Source: DATAES01 sp963721305
GTDB lineage: Bacteria > Actinomycetota > Acidimicrobiia > Acidimicrobiales > JACDCH01
Reading direction: 5' to 3'
DNA: 64,000 nucleotides
Assembly (NCBI GenBank): GCA_963721305.1
Contig: CAVRIR010000006.1
Span: 1 to 64,000 of the forward strand
In this document: positions 1-8,972 of the stretch, piece after piece
How positions within the stretch are numbered: position 1 is the stretch's first letter
Layout: each line of letters starts with the position of its first letter
The notes under the pieces: model-generated
What the model saw: only the letters and a program-made list of their open reading frames with translations
What the model was told of the DNA's origin: nothing
Database searches by the model: none
Translations under genes and position numbers: made by a program

Positions 1-325
1 GATGAGAACTTGGCAAATCTGTCCAGATGCCAAAGGCGAACGGTGTGGCGCTGGCTCCGTCTCTCAGAGTTGGGCACCCGCGCCTGCGCTCGAGTTCCCT
101 CACCATAAGCATGCAGACGCCCTGGATAATTAACCAGCCGGGTTTGGTCCCCAGCAACTCCCATCCAAAACGCAGTGTCGCCCCGATTAGGGGCCTCGAA
201 AGAAGCTAGGGGTTGTGCGGGTGGTGCCGGCCTACTGCGCGCGCGGGTCGGAGAGAACCCGACCGGCCCCCGGCTTGCGCAAAACCGGCCGTTACTGTTA
301 ATTCCGGTAACGGGAGAAACGACCG
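1..325. other. Left-edge non-coding stretch
   Basis: I find no convincing gene here; the open frames are short and of poor composition. A small hairpin (GGTCGG at about 246, CCGACC about 13 bases later) is followed by GC-rich sequence. A plausible Shine-Dalgarno stretch (gggaga) lies just upstream of the first start codon at 326. The stretch probably holds the promoter of the small-gene cassette that follows, but I see no clear -35/-10 pair. Confidence 0.4.
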
Positions 326-542
326 ATGGCAATGAGCAATGCGGGGCGGCAGCGGCGCTTCCGACAACGACAGAAACAGTACGAACAAGAGCGTGCAAAA
401 GCGCTCAAAGCGGAGCGCGAGCAGTTCAAGAAAGACCTCAAGGCGGCGCTCCAAACAGCGATCGCGAAGAACAGTCCGCGATGCGCTGCTCAAGCGATAC
501 AATGCGATCGTGCAACGGCTCGAAGCTGAGCAGCGCCGATGA
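326..542 (+). CDS. Small basic coiled-coil protein, frameshifted
   Basis: A small, very basic, helical protein (MAMSNAGRQRRFRQRQKQ at the N-terminus) of unknown function, rich in Arg, Lys, Gln and Glu. The reading frame changes near 470-478. The first part ends in ...QTAIAKN and the continuation reads RDALLKRYNAIVQRLEAEQ in the neighbouring frame, stopping at 542. The interval is one base over a multiple of three, so one extra base would restore a 71-residue protein. Its stop overlaps the next start (ATGA at 539-542), indicating translational coupling. The Arg/Gln-rich start resembles small phage-type DNA-binding or terminase-small-subunit-like peptides, but I cannot assign a family. Confidence 0.5.
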
Positions 543-802
543 CCGAAGACGAATTTAAAAACAAAGTGCTTGACGAACTCACCAAGCTGCGCGCTGAGAT
601 TGACATCATCCGCGTTCGCGTGGATGGCATGCCCCTGCTCGGCAATGCCATCGACAATCTTCAACGCGATATTCGACTTGTCAGGGCGGCAATCACCGGA
701 AGACCACCACCGTGCGACGCCCCATTATGGATTCCGGAATACGCTGTGACCTTTGGGCGTGGAACTACACGGACTGGTCCCAGGAGTACCTCGGGAGGAT
801 GA
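539..802 (+). CDS. Small coiled-coil hypothetical protein
   Basis: The frame starts at the ATGA overlap with the preceding gene. The first ~55 residues (MTEDEFKNKVLDELTKLRAE and onward) form a convincing amphipathic helix. From about residue 57 the composition turns to Pro/Thr/Gly and overlaps the next gene out of frame, so the true end is uncertain. Either the gene really runs to 802, or a frameshift near 690-710 hides a different C-terminus or a fusion to the next gene. Function unknown. It looks like the partner of the basic helical protein just upstream. Confidence 0.45.
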   Translation: MTEDEFKNKVLDELTKLRAEIDIIRVRVDGMPLLGNAIDNLQRDIRLVRAAITGRPPPCDAPLWIPEYAVTFGRGTTRTGPRSTSGG

Positions 803-1035
803 TCTCCTCGGGCACCAGCCTGGCGGCGACCTTCGCGGGCGATTGGGTTGGCGAGTGGAACCTCGGCCCCACGGATGCCTTCGAGGCGGCCCGGTTCAGC
901 GGAAAGACCGGTCAGCCAAGCCTCTACGTCCACAACACCGACTGGTTCGGAGTCATCACCGGTCGCAGGGGCCTCGCTCTCGACCGGATTTACTACCGCT
1001 GGATACACACGTACCGCTACGGCCGGAACTGGTAA
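727..1035 (+). CDS. Hypothetical aromatic-rich protein
   Basis: A 102-residue protein starting at ATG 727; an upstream GTG at 712 is also in frame. It is rich in Trp and Tyr (LWAWNYTDWSQEYLG near the start, IYYRWIHTYRYGRNW at the end) and has no signal peptide or membrane segment. Codon choice is good throughout and it ends 5 bases before the next gene, so it is probably expressed. I do not recognise the family. It belongs to the same run of short plus-strand genes (326-2373) as its neighbours. Confidence 0.5.
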   Translation: MDSGIRCDLWAWNYTDWSQEYLGRMISSGTSLAATFAGDWVGEWNLGPTDAFEAARFSGKTGQPSLYVHNTDWFGVITGRRGLALDRIYYRWIHTYRYGRNW

Positions 1036-1040
1036 GAGGG

Positions 1041-1826
1041 ATGACGATGAGAAAGAAGACCAAGAGCACGCATGCGCTTCCCAACACCGAGCGCCGCGGA
1101 CCGACCAAGCCCCCAGCTCCGACTCCTGGCCACCGGGTGCGCTCGGCAGACGCCATCACCGACCCCCCGGCATACGATCGACCGACCAAGCCTGGCAAGA
1201 CACCGTCAAAGAGCGGACGAGCGGCCGCCAAGGCGAAGCCAGCGCCCGGTCCCGGACACCGCCCAAGACGAGGGGAGCAGAACGTCGAGCGCAGCGACCA
1301 GCTCCCGCCCAAGACGCGCCGCAAAGCGGCCGGGCCGGCCGGTGGGCGCGAGCGGTACATCCGTCTGCGCGTTCGGGTGAGCGGCGATCGGCTCTCCGTC
1401 GTGGACAGTCACCTCGTGGACGGACCGCTGGGCCAGACCCAGGGGTTCTCGACGCCGCACGCATACGAGATCACCGACGGCGACCGACTGCTGCACGCCG
1501 ACGGACTGCCCGACTTGGGCGTCCAACGTTCCTTCGTCGCCCCCGATGGCCCGCTCGAGGGTCAGGGCCACCACGTCACCGAGCAGCCGATCTACGAGTT
1601 CAACGCACGGGTTCGGGCGGAAGAAGTCACCGAGGAGACCCTCCCGACCATCGCCATCCGGCTGCACCGGGTCAAGGACGACGTCCGGACTGACCGCCTT
1701 GGTTCAGCGCCGCTCGGTCTCCAGTTCACCCGCGCCATCCGCCCGATGGCCGAGCTCCGAGGACTCCCCGCTTCGGTGCTTCCCGAAGCCATCGACGCTC
1801 GTGGAGGTCGAACCCCCACGGTATGA
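1041..1826 (+). CDS. Hypothetical protein with disordered basic N-terminus
   Basis: Start chosen at ATG 1041 because aagaggg lies just upstream and it follows the previous stop by 5 bases. The protein has 261 residues. About the first 110 are Pro/Lys/Arg-rich and probably disordered. From RYIRLRVRVSGDRLSVVDSH onward there is a compact ~150-residue domain with alternating beta-type pattern, ending LPEAIDARGGRTPTV. There are no membrane segments. I do not recognise the globular domain, so no function is proposed. An open frame extends upstream to 753, but that part is a shadow of the preceding gene. Confidence 0.55.
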   Translation: MTMRKKTKSTHALPNTERRGPTKPPAPTPGHRVRSADAITDPPAYDRPTKPGKTPSKSGRAAAKAKPAPGPGHRPRRGEQNVERSDQLPPKTRRKAAGPAGGRERYIRLRVRVSGDRLSVVDSHLVDGPLGQTQGFSTPHAYEITDGDRLLHADGLPDLGVQRSFVAPDGPLEGQGHHVTEQPIYEFNARVRAEEVTEETLPTIAIRLHRVKDDVRTDRLGSAPLGLQFTRAIRPMAELRGLPASVLPEAIDARGGRTPTV

Positions 1827-2068
1827 GGAACGATCACGACGACCAGCTCTCGCGTGCGGGTTCTTTCGATAGCACTTCCCGGCACGACGAACAGGTTCCC
1901 GCTTCGTCTACCGCGGGCTGATCGTCAAGCGTGCAGTGTTCGCGAATGCAGTGCCGAAGCCGACCGCGATTTGCTCCACGGTGGCTCTTGTCGCCTCGGT
2001 TGTGTCCAGTGAGCGCTCGTGCTGCGCGAGACTCCGGCCCGCTCGACCCTTGAGCAGGGGAGACGACG

Positions 2069-2373
2069 ATGTCACCGGAGCCAACCAGTTCCGCAACTCA
2101 GGACGGCTTCGACGTCCTCTCCGATAGTCCCTCCGTAGACGGGATTGATCCGCTCGAGTTTGAGACCTTCGCCGGCCGGCTTGAGCGGATCATCGTCGCG
2201 TCGAAAGACTCGACACCGTTCACGACGAGCGTTGAGGCCAGCTGGACACGCTCGTCAATATCACCAACCGCGGATCAGACGTTCCACGCATCCCCGCGGT
2301 CTACCGCAACCTGCGCCACAACGCGAGCACCAATCAGCCGAATTTCAGAACCCTGCTAGAGATCGTTGGGTAG
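2069..2373 (+). CDS. Small hypothetical protein, one frameshift
   Basis: Starts at ATG 2069 behind an agggga ribosome-binding site. The acidic N-terminal part (MSPEPTSSATQDGFDVLSDS and onward) reads well to about 2238. It then continues in the +1 frame as LDTLVNITNRGSDVPRIPAV and onward, stopping with TAG at 2371-2373. The interval is one base short of a multiple of three, so a single missing base near 2240 restores a 101-residue protein. No family recognised. It lies tail to tail with the large Ig/PKD gene, whose stop is at 2412. Confidence 0.5.
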
Positions 2374-2411
2374 ACCGTGGCTGAGCGTTGGCAGCCGAAC
2401 GAACCCGCGGG

Positions 2412-4820
2412 TCAGCATTTGGTGGGCCACGGGTTGCTCCACAACGGTTGGGAGGGGTTGGCCGGGTCGTGGGTTCCGTCCGTGGCGGTCCACTGGATCT
2501 GGATCGGGTTGAGCGCGTCTCCGTTGCAGACGTCCGACGAAGCGAGCCAGTTGAAGGTGAAGGTCCCTAACTGCCAGTTGTCCTCGTCGGGCGGCACCGG
2601 CATCTCCGCAGAGTGGCCAGCATTGGGGCCGGTCTCGAAGCTGGCCTTCAAGGTGATCGAGTTCTGGATGAACTTCGACCCCGTGAACACCAGGGTGGGA
2701 CCCTGAGCCGTGGGGTCCACCGAAATGGTCAGGACCGGCCGTTGCACCGGGACACTGATAACGGGGACGGCCGGGCTGGTCGTACCGCCGAGGTTCTTCG
2801 CCGTCACAGTGGGGTGAAAAGTCCCGGTCGTCATGTAGACGTGGGTCGTCGACAGTCCCGAGCCAGACTGGCCATCGTTGAAGTTCCACTCTGCCGAGGT
2901 GAGGGCGTAGGGATAGCCGGGAGCGGCCCCCACCGAGAAGTTCACGGTCAAGGGTGCTGCACCGGCGGTCGGGGCGGCGTGGGCGACCGCCTGCGGTGGC
3001 GGCGGGATCACGGTGATGGTCACTTGGGCGTACAGACTCCACCCCGCCGGGTTCCCGACCCGGTGCTTCACCACCCAGGTGCCCACGGTCGAAAAGGTCT
3101 CGACTGGCGTGTTCGGGCCGGCAAAGAAGTTCGTTTGCTGGTTGTTGGGATCGATCGAGTCCCATTCCCAATGGTCGATCTCCTCGCCCGTGGACGTATC
3201 AGCGAACTGAACGTGTAGGGGCGTGAGACCGGAAGAGGGCGTCAGCACTTTGATCCCGGCCACCGGTAACGGAGGCAGGGTGTTGACTTCGGAGCTGAAC
3301 GCGGATGTAACAGCGCAGATGCGCTGGCGCGCCTTGACCTTGTCGTTGAGGGCAAGAGGAGTGACCACCGAGATCGACTCGCTGGCCGCTCCGCAGAATC
3401 CTCCTGACCGATACATCTCGTTGACGAACACGTCAACCAGGGCACCCGGCTCGATATTGATCACCTTGAGGGAGGCATCACCTTCCGTCGGCGTCTCGAC
3501 AGTGGGCGGTTTGAGAGTCTTCGGTTCCCGACGGACCTTCACCGGGGCTGAGTGCGCCGTCCTACATCCCGTCACCCGAGCTGTGATTTCGTCACCCGCG
3601 ATCAGCAGCGGGCTCACCGGAATGTCCATGTCCGTAGCGGTCGCCATCCCGTAGGCGATCGGGGCACCCAAGTCGCCGGAGAGCACCTCGACCCAGTCTC
3701 CGGCCGCCAGCCCCGAAACGTGCACCGCTCCACCGCAAGCGATCAGCGGGGCGGCGACTGCCACCGTTGCGTTGCTCGGAGACGACCCGACCGTCACGGG
3801 GTTGGATGGTGCACTCCACGTTTCGCAGAGTTGCTGCTCAGCTGTGATCGTCGCCCCGGCAGTGAGCGTCGGGAGGGCGAAGGTGAAGCTGTTGGAGGGT
3901 GCTTGGGCCTCGCCGATCTCTGAGCCGTCGGAGAGGAACCGAACCAGGGCCCCCGGCAAGAGGTTCGTCACCGTCATGGCCTCGGACTTGGGGCAGAGCG
4001 AACCCACCAAAACTGGAACCGGCGGCGTGGTCGGCGCCGGAACCGTGACGGTCGACGACGGACTCTCGAACCCGCACGGTGGGAACGACTGCGAAACTGT
4101 GATGGTCTCGTCCGGAGTCAACGGCGCGCCTACGTCGAAGGTGACCGGATCGGACAGAAACACCCCGATCCTCGAGTCGGTCGGCCGCATCATGACGATG
4201 GTGGCGCCGGGCACCGCGTTGTGGATGGTGATGAATTGGGCGCAGTCCATGGGGGTGTCGACAGTGAGCGTGGGCAGGCCCTTCTCGACGGGCTCGGGTG
4301 GGGTTGCCGGGGTGAAGGGCCCGATCCAGCCGCCGCCGAGCTGCCGGGCCACCAGCGTGTCTGCGGTTGCGGTCGGGGTATCCAGCGTCACCTCGGCCCA
4401 CCCGTTGGGTGAACGGGTGGCGCCCCTCTCGGTGAAGATCCCGCCAGGCCGTACGCCGACCTCGACTTTGGCGCCCGGGACGGCCCCGCCGATTTCGACG
4501 GTCTCGGTGCACTGGAAGATCGGTGAACTGAACACCACGTGACCCAGGTGGGCTGGCGCCTGCTGCACGACGACCGGGTGGGGGGAGTCGGCGCTAGACA
4601 CGCCGTTTACCTCCTGACGGGCGGTCACGCTTTGGCCCGCGGAAATAGACGCCCCCGTCAGAAGAGGGAGGACCTGATTGCCCCATGTGGCGGTGCCTTT
4701 TGCGATGACGGTGCCGTTGGCTCGTACCGTGACCATCGCGCCGGTGATCTGACCGGACACCTCCACGGTCTTGTTGAGATTCGAAAGCGGTCCCACAACG
4801 ACAGGCGGAAGTGGCGTCAT
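2412..4820 (-). CDS. Large Ig-like / PKD repeat protein
   Basis: An 802-residue beta-rich protein built from about seven repeats of 75-90 residues, with phrases such as VEVSGQITGAMVTVRANG, VEIGGAVPGAKVEVGV and MTVTNLLPGALVRFLSDG, followed by two PKD-like domains (GLTPLHVQFADTSTGEEIDH..., AAPLTVNFSVGAAPG...). Start set at ATG 4820, preceded by aaaggaa. An open frame continues 58 codons upstream with a hydrophobic stretch, but its first residues are atypical. From 4820 there is no signal peptide, membrane anchor or LPxTG motif, which is odd for Ig/PKD repeats, normally found on exported proteins. Possible roles are an adhesin-like surface protein exported by another route, or a structural or cargo fibre. 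Function is inference only. Confidence 0.75.
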   Translation of the reverse strand: MTPLPPVVVGPLSNLNKTVEVSGQITGAMVTVRANGTVIAKGTATWGNQVLPLLTGASISAGQSVTARQEVNGVSSADSPHPVVVQQAPAHLGHVVFSSPIFQCTETVEIGGAVPGAKVEVGVRPGGIFTERGATRSPNGWAEVTLDTPTATADTLVARQLGGGWIGPFTPATPPEPVEKGLPTLTVDTPMDCAQFITIHNAVPGATIVMMRPTDSRIGVFLSDPVTFDVGAPLTPDETITVSQSFPPCGFESPSSTVTVPAPTTPPVPVLVGSLCPKSEAMTVTNLLPGALVRFLSDGSEIGEAQAPSNSFTFALPTLTAGATITAEQQLCETWSAPSNPVTVGSSPSNATVAVAAPLIACGGAVHVSGLAAGDWVEVLSGDLGAPIAYGMATATDMDIPVSPLLIAGDEITARVTGCRTAHSAPVKVRREPKTLKPPTVETPTEGDASLKVINIEPGALVDVFVNEMYRSGGFCGAASESISVVTPLALNDKVKARQRICAVTSAFSSEVNTLPPLPVAGIKVLTPSSGLTPLHVQFADTSTGEEIDHWEWDSIDPNNQQTNFFAGPNTPVETFSTVGTWVVKHRVGNPAGWSLYAQVTITVIPPPPQAVAHAAPTAGAAPLTVNFSVGAAPGYPYALTSAEWNFNDGQSGSGLSTTHVYMTTGTFHPTVTAKNLGGTTSPAVPVISVPVQRPVLTISVDPTAQGPTLVFTGSKFIQNSITLKASFETGPNAGHSAEMPVPPDEDNWQLGTFTFNWLASSDVCNGDALNPIQIQWTATDGTHDPANPSQPLWSNPWPTKC

Positions 4821-5074
4821 CTCGTGGGCTGTTCCTTTCCCCCCAGATCCATCTCCGTGGGCCACCCTACGCAGCGCTGACAACAACGCAAGAGCAAATG
4901 CCCAAAGGAACGTATGCCGGGCACTGGCCAGCTTCGGTGTGGCTGTGTTCGATCGCACCCATCGACCACTCCGAGAGAAGGCAGCGTCACACACGAGCGC
5001 ACTCGCCCGACGGTTATGGTGATCGCTTCACGCGCGACGCATTTGGTTCGACCACTGTCAACGGTTAGCAGGGT

Positions 5075-5335
5075 GCCGAAATTCGCGGCCAGCCATTCGC
5101 GCACCACATCCTCCGCGACTACGTCCAGCACTACAACACGCACCGACCCGACCGGTCGCTCGCCCAACGCCCGCCCGACGGCACCGAAGTCCTCGCGTAC
5201 CGGGCTGGCCAGCCGATCCGACGACACCCCACCTGCAACGGACTCATCAACGAGACCGCCACGCAGCCTGAGCCACCGACAACGACCAACCGAGAGCAAA
5301 AACTTCAGCCTCGACGCCCCCGCTCCCCGACGTGA
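5075..5335 (+). pseudogene. C-terminal fragment of integrase-core transposase
   Basis: The frame around 5078-5335 reads HHILRDYVQHYNTHRPDRSL and then AQRPPDG, with a tail containing IRRHPTCNGLINE. The YxxxYNxxRPHRSL pattern is the hallmark end of rve-type DDE transposases and related integrases. Only the last ~85 residues remain; the catalytic D,D residues are absent and the upstream sequence in this frame lacks homologous features. It is an old remnant of an insertion sequence, next to another recombinase fragment. Confidence 0.6.
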
Positions 5336-5403
5336 CATCCCGTCGCCGAGCCGACGGCATGCCCACGCAGACGAACGCATTTCCGGCACCGACACGGTGA
5401 GGA

Positions 5404-5746
5404 CAAGGTGTTCGCTCGGATCCGGGACCTCGACCTCAAACGCCAACGACTCACCGACCTCGCCGTGGAAGGACACCTCGCTCCCGCCGAGTACGCCCGC
5501 AAGAACACCGCGCTCAAGGACGAGCTACGCAGCCTCGAAGAAGCCCTCGCGGCGGAACCCCGCCGGCGAGCCGTCGCCGCTCTCCCGACGACCAAGAAAG
5601 AGCTCGAAGCCGCGTGGGACCAACGCGGGATCGACTACCAGCGTTTGCTCATCGAGCTCACGGTCGACTCGATAGTCGTGCACCCCAGCCAGCATCGCGG
5701 TCCTCGGTTCAACCCGGATCGTCTCGAATGGCATCTTCGTGGGTGA
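5404..5746 (+). pseudogene. C-terminal fragment of a serine recombinase
   Basis: About 112 residues (VFARIRDLDLKRQRLTDLAV and onward) that resemble the C-terminal coiled coil and tail of large serine recombinases. The last residues (DYQRLLIELTVDSIVVHP ... RLEWHLRG) match the usual beta-strand and RIEWR-like ending. The N-terminal resolvase catalytic domain with its Ser nucleophile is missing, so it is inactive. It sits directly after a transposase remnant, marking 5.0-5.8 kb as a graveyard of mobile DNA. Confidence 0.6.
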
Positions 5747-5912
5747 TCAACGCCACCGACAGGTTCGCGACCAACACCGGATCCTCCAGCACCGCCGAAA
5801 CGCCGTCATCAGTCCGGAACTGTTCCACCCACTCCCACGCCTCGAGATCCTCTACCGACCCATCGGTCAGGTCCGACACCACATCTTCATCGCCATCAAT
5901 CGCCGCAACAAG
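5709..5912 (-). pseudogene. Possible acidic ORF fragment
   Basis: An open frame of 67 codons without a good start codon, reading DEDVVSDLTDGSVEDLEAWE and then VEQFRTDDGVSAVLEDP, ending ITHEDAIRDDPG. The composition is that of a real acidic helical protein and differs from typical antisense shadows. It overlaps the end of the serine-recombinase remnant by ~38 bases. Probably the surviving C-terminus of a disrupted gene; family not recognised. Confidence 0.3.
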
Positions 5913-6001
5913 TCATCGACCACCATCTTCGACTATTCAAATCCGGTCAGCGAGCCTGAGAGGTTCGCCGTCACCAGGGCTGTTGAGCTGAGGCACTCGT
6001 G

Positions 6002-6984
6002 TTACTCGTCGCCAGTGGGAGCCGCCGCTCGGGTCGCCTCGTCCGAGGTTTCAGTGGGCGATGATATGTCTTCTATTCGATTTTGAATGAGGTTCATGGC
6101 TGTCAAGTAGCGAGTTGGATCTCCTCTCTGCGGCACGTCGTACACAAGGGACTCGAGGCTGCTTCGGCCGAGCGGAGCGAACGCTTCCTCAAGTGCTGGG
6201 ACGTCCGCTCGGCCTGCCACAAAGTCGTTCACAGCGAGCCTCGCGTTCCCCTCCTTGCTGGCTTGCTCTCGAAGTTCGAGTTCTGACCGTTCTAGGACCT
6301 CTCGGAGTCGGACTGACGTCCATAGATAGAACAAGAAGCGCTACCGGCGAAGCCCGATATCGCCAGAGTGATTCCTATCGCCCCGCTTTGAGGATTGTCG
6401 CCGAGCGGAACGCGGAGCGCGTCCGCGAGGTGCTGCAACGCAGGTATAACGTTCGCCAACTGGGTCAAGGTGAGCCCGACAATGATGGTAGTTGCAAAGT
6501 CTGAGACCTTCAGCAGGTTCGAGTTGAAGAAAAAGTGCAACGACGGTTTGGAGTCATCCGCGGGCGGGGCATCTCTGGGCAGCCCGAAGAGGAAGCCGAC
6601 GAATCGTCCAACGAAACCTGCGGCAATAAAGACACCACCTGTGACTGCAAGTACGCGACTCCAACTCTCGTCGACCACAAACAAGATCGAAATCACCAGC
6701 CCAGCGAAGACCAAGACAAGTCCCGACGCGACGATTCGGCTCTGCAGGGCGTCTCCGCTCGACCGTCCTGGTCCCTGCCGAAACCAGCTTTGTACCCGCG
6801 CTACAAAGCGTTGCCGACGAGTCTCCGTCTTGCCCCGCAATTGACTCAACACGACCTCCCAACCCCCCGGCCGAGCCTCAACGAGCGTAGCCGTGAGAAA
6901 TGCTCTGACGAAGTTCGTGCACCTGGCCTCCATGTGCGCCATGTCGTCCGACACGACCGTTGCGGACACTGGCTCTGAGGCCAC
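6002..6984 (-). CDS. Membrane protein of unknown function, one frameshift
   Basis: The N-terminal 215 residues begin at 6984. They have a soluble ~75-residue start, then hydrophobic helices (IVASGLVLVFAGLVISILFV; VLAVTGGVFIAAGFVGRFVG), a soluble segment, and further helices. In this frame the protein ends with a spurious tail after ISGFAGSAS. The natural continuation, FLFYLWTSVRLREVLERSEL, is in another frame and runs to 6002. One missing base near 6330 reconciles them and gives 327 residues. The helix-loop arrangement resembles uncharacterised phage-defence or stress membrane proteins with C-terminal coiled tails, but I cannot assign a family. It is isolated between mobile-element fragments. 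Confidence 0.6.
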
Positions 6985-7130
6985 CCTGCGACTGTTGGTG
7001 TGTAGTTCGTCTCGACCCCGTCTCGCCTCGACAACTGGGTGTGCCGCGACTTTGGTTGACGGGGTGACCTGCCCCTAAGGATCGTTTCTGATTCCGCTGT
7101 CGAGATCGGGTTTCCTGAAAGGCTCATCTC

Positions 7131-7412
7131 ATGCCCCGTTCCTATCCGGCCGAGTTCCGCCAACGCGCTGTTGCGTTGGTGCGAGCGGTCCACGCGGTGA
7201 CTTGCACAGCGGCTGATCTCGGGATCACGGACACGTGTCTCTTCAGCTGGGTCAAGCAGGGCTGCATCGATCGCGGCGAACTCCGCGGTGTGACCACGAG
7301 CGAGAGCCGCGAACTGCGCAAGGCCCGTCGACGAATCCGTGAGCTCGAGGCCAAAGTCGAAATCCGCACGACGGTGGCTGGCCAACGCCGAGCTATCACC
7401 GACTGCTCGTGA
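7131..7412 (+). pseudogene. IS3-family transposase OrfA, truncated
   Basis: MPRSYPAEFRQRAVALVRAV is the standard start of IS3-group OrfA proteins. A helix-turn-helix (TAADLGITDTCLFSWVKQ) and a leucine-zipper-like helix (SRELRKARRRIRELEAKVEI) follow. After about residue 78 homology stops and the frame ends at 7412 in non-homologous sequence. There is no OrfB with DDE residues downstream; repeat copy A begins at 7471 instead. Upstream, around 7056-7080, the sequence ggtgacctgcccctaagga looks like an IS3-type terminal sequence. The element is a left-end remnant that cannot transpose by itself. Confidence 0.75.
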
Positions 7413-7470
7413 GGTCGTCGACGTGGCCTGCGCCATGATCGACACCCCCGACTCCAAAGCGTCGAAACAG

Positions 7471-7650
7471 GAACGTGTTCTCGCGCGCGTAACCGAACGC
7501 GTAAGTCCGGGCTACGAGTGCGACTGGAGCGACTGCTGAGACGAAATCGGAGACAGAACCGCACGTCAGAGACCTGAGCGACCTCGTGCGACTTGTGGAA
7601 ACGGACTCTTAATCCGCAGGTTCTGGGTTCGAATCCCAGGGGGCGCACCA
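7471..7650 (+). repeat. Dispersed att-like repeat, copy A
   Basis: A ~180-bp unit shared with copies at 17.94 and 26.51 kb. It begins with paired octamers CGCGTAAC-CGAA-CGCGTAAG (7486-7505, 12-bp period). A less conserved spacer with inverted arms follows (gcacg 7561, cgtgc 7585). It ends in the 3' half of a tRNA-Lys(CTT)-like sequence: anticodon arm CGGA-CTCTTAA-TCCG, T arm CTGGG-TTCGAAT-CCCAG, then CGCACCA. No 5' half with a D arm is present. I read it as a remnant or product of site-specific integration at a tRNA gene. The last five bases, CACCA, are the target duplicated by the following IS. Confidence 0.75.
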
Positions 7651-8972
7651 TGTGATGTCGCGAGACATCGGAAACACCTTGAACCCTTATCTCGGTGGCT
7701 GGCGGGGTTTGGGTCCTGGTGGCCGTCCGAGGGGTTGGTAGTCCTTGGCGGGGTCGATGGTGAGTTTGCGGATGAGCTCGCCGGTGGTGGCGTGGACGAC
7801 GCGGACGTCGAGGTTGTGGACGAGAACGATCACGCGGGTGCCGCGGTGTTCGGCGCCGAGGCCGATGTGGTGCAGGCGCCCGTTGACGCGCAGGGTGATC
7901 TTTGCGCTGTGGTCGACGGTGTCGTGGCGGACGCGGTCGTGGCTGTCGTCGCGGTCGCCTGGGGATGCTTTGGGTCGCCGGTGGTAGGCGTCGGCTGGTG
8001 TGCATCGCTGCGGTAGCGATCGGTGCGGTCGTTCGTGGTTGTAGTGCTCGGCGAACGCGGTCGAGCAGTGCTTGTAGCTCGGCGATGGTCACGGGCTGGT
8101 CGGGTTGCGCGGCGAGCCATCGCTTGAGGGTCTGGTGGAAGCGTTCGACTTTCCCGCAGGTTGTCGGATGGTTGGGCCGGGAGTTCTTCTGCGTGATGCG
8201 GAGGCGGCGAAGCTCGGCCTCGAAGCCGTTGCGGCCGCCTTTGCCACCGGCGAAGCGGGTGGTGAACACCATGCCGTTGTCGGTCAGCGTCGACGCGGGC
8301 ACGCCGTGGTGGGCGATGGCGGCGCGGAACTCGTTGAGCACGATCGGTCCGGTGACGCGGTGGTGCGCGGTGAGGCGCAGGGCGTAGCGGGCGTGATCGT
8401 CGAGCCAGCACAGGACCTCGACGTCGACGCCGCCAGCGAGGCGGTAGTGGGTGAAGTCGGCCTGCCAAGTCTCGTTGGGCTGCTCGGCTTGGAAGCGCAC
8501 ATAGCTCGAGCGCGGACGCTTGTGCGGCTGGGGGGTGACGAGTCCCGCACGGTGCAGATAGCGCCCGATCGTGGCGGCCGACAGCGACACGCCATGGTGG
8601 TGCGCGAGATGCCAGCGGATCGTCTCCGCTCCGGCGTCGTCGCCGGCTTCGACGAGCCGACGCCGCAGCTCGACGATCACAGCGACAACATCGAGCGGCG
8701 TCGCCCTCGGCGAGTTGTTCGGCCGCCGTGACTTCGGCTCGAACGCGGCGTCGCCTTCGTCGCGGTAGCGGGCCACCAGCCGCGACACCCAGCCCGGCGA
8801 CACGCCATAGTCACGACCGACCTCCCGAACCCCACGGCCCTCGAGGACCACTGCAGTGATGACAAGCCGGGCACGTGACATGCCCGAGCGTCAAGACCTG
8901 CATCGCCGCCACGGTGGACCTCAGGTGTTTCCCATGACGCGCGACAGGTGTTTCCTATGTCCTGACATCACA
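7651..8972 (-). mobile_element. IS481-type insertion sequence
   Basis: A complete 1322-bp element. The ends are imperfect inverted repeats of ~28 bp. The left end starts TGTGATGTCGCGAGACAT and continues into GGAAACACCT. The right end reads inward TGTGATGTCAGGACATAGGA and then AACACCT. A second AGGTGTTTCC motif (8921) sits just inside the right-end copy (8946) and may be an extra transposase-binding site. Flanking CACCA at 7646-7650 and 8973-8977 is the target-site duplication. The single gene inside is an integrase-core transposase with one frameshift. Confidence 0.85.
7687..8881 (-). CDS. IS481-family transposase, one frameshift
   Basis: An N-terminal helix-turn-helix (VREVGRDYGVSPGWVSRLVA) is followed by a second HTH-like domain and the rve catalytic core: ETWQADFTHYRL (first Asp), LTDNGMVFTTRFAGG (second Asp) and GKVERFHQTLKRWL (Glu). 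At about 8060 the frame breaks just where LLDRFAEHYNHERPHRSL would be read; the sequence has one extra G. The C-terminal ~115 residues continue in the adjacent frame to the TAA at 7687. Without the extra base the protein would have 397 residues, normal for the family. It is inactive if the base is real. Confidence 0.85.

Noticed and set aside
7585..7650. Complete canonical tRNA-Lys gene
   Set aside because: Anticodon and T arms are present, but there is no D arm and no 5' strand complementary to the full acceptor 3' strand. It is a half gene or a tRNA-like element.
8050..8070. Programmed ribosomal frameshift in the IS481 transposase
   Set aside because: There is no slippery heptamer, and IS481 transposases are usually single-frame. 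Other genes here carry similar one-base events, so an indel is simpler.
7142..8881. A 579-codon minus-strand frame appearing to fuse the transposase to a long C-terminal extension
   Set aside because: The extension past ~8060 is a frame-shifted reading of the transposase and then antisense of the repeat and IS3 fragment. The true C-terminus is in the neighbouring frame and ends at 7687.
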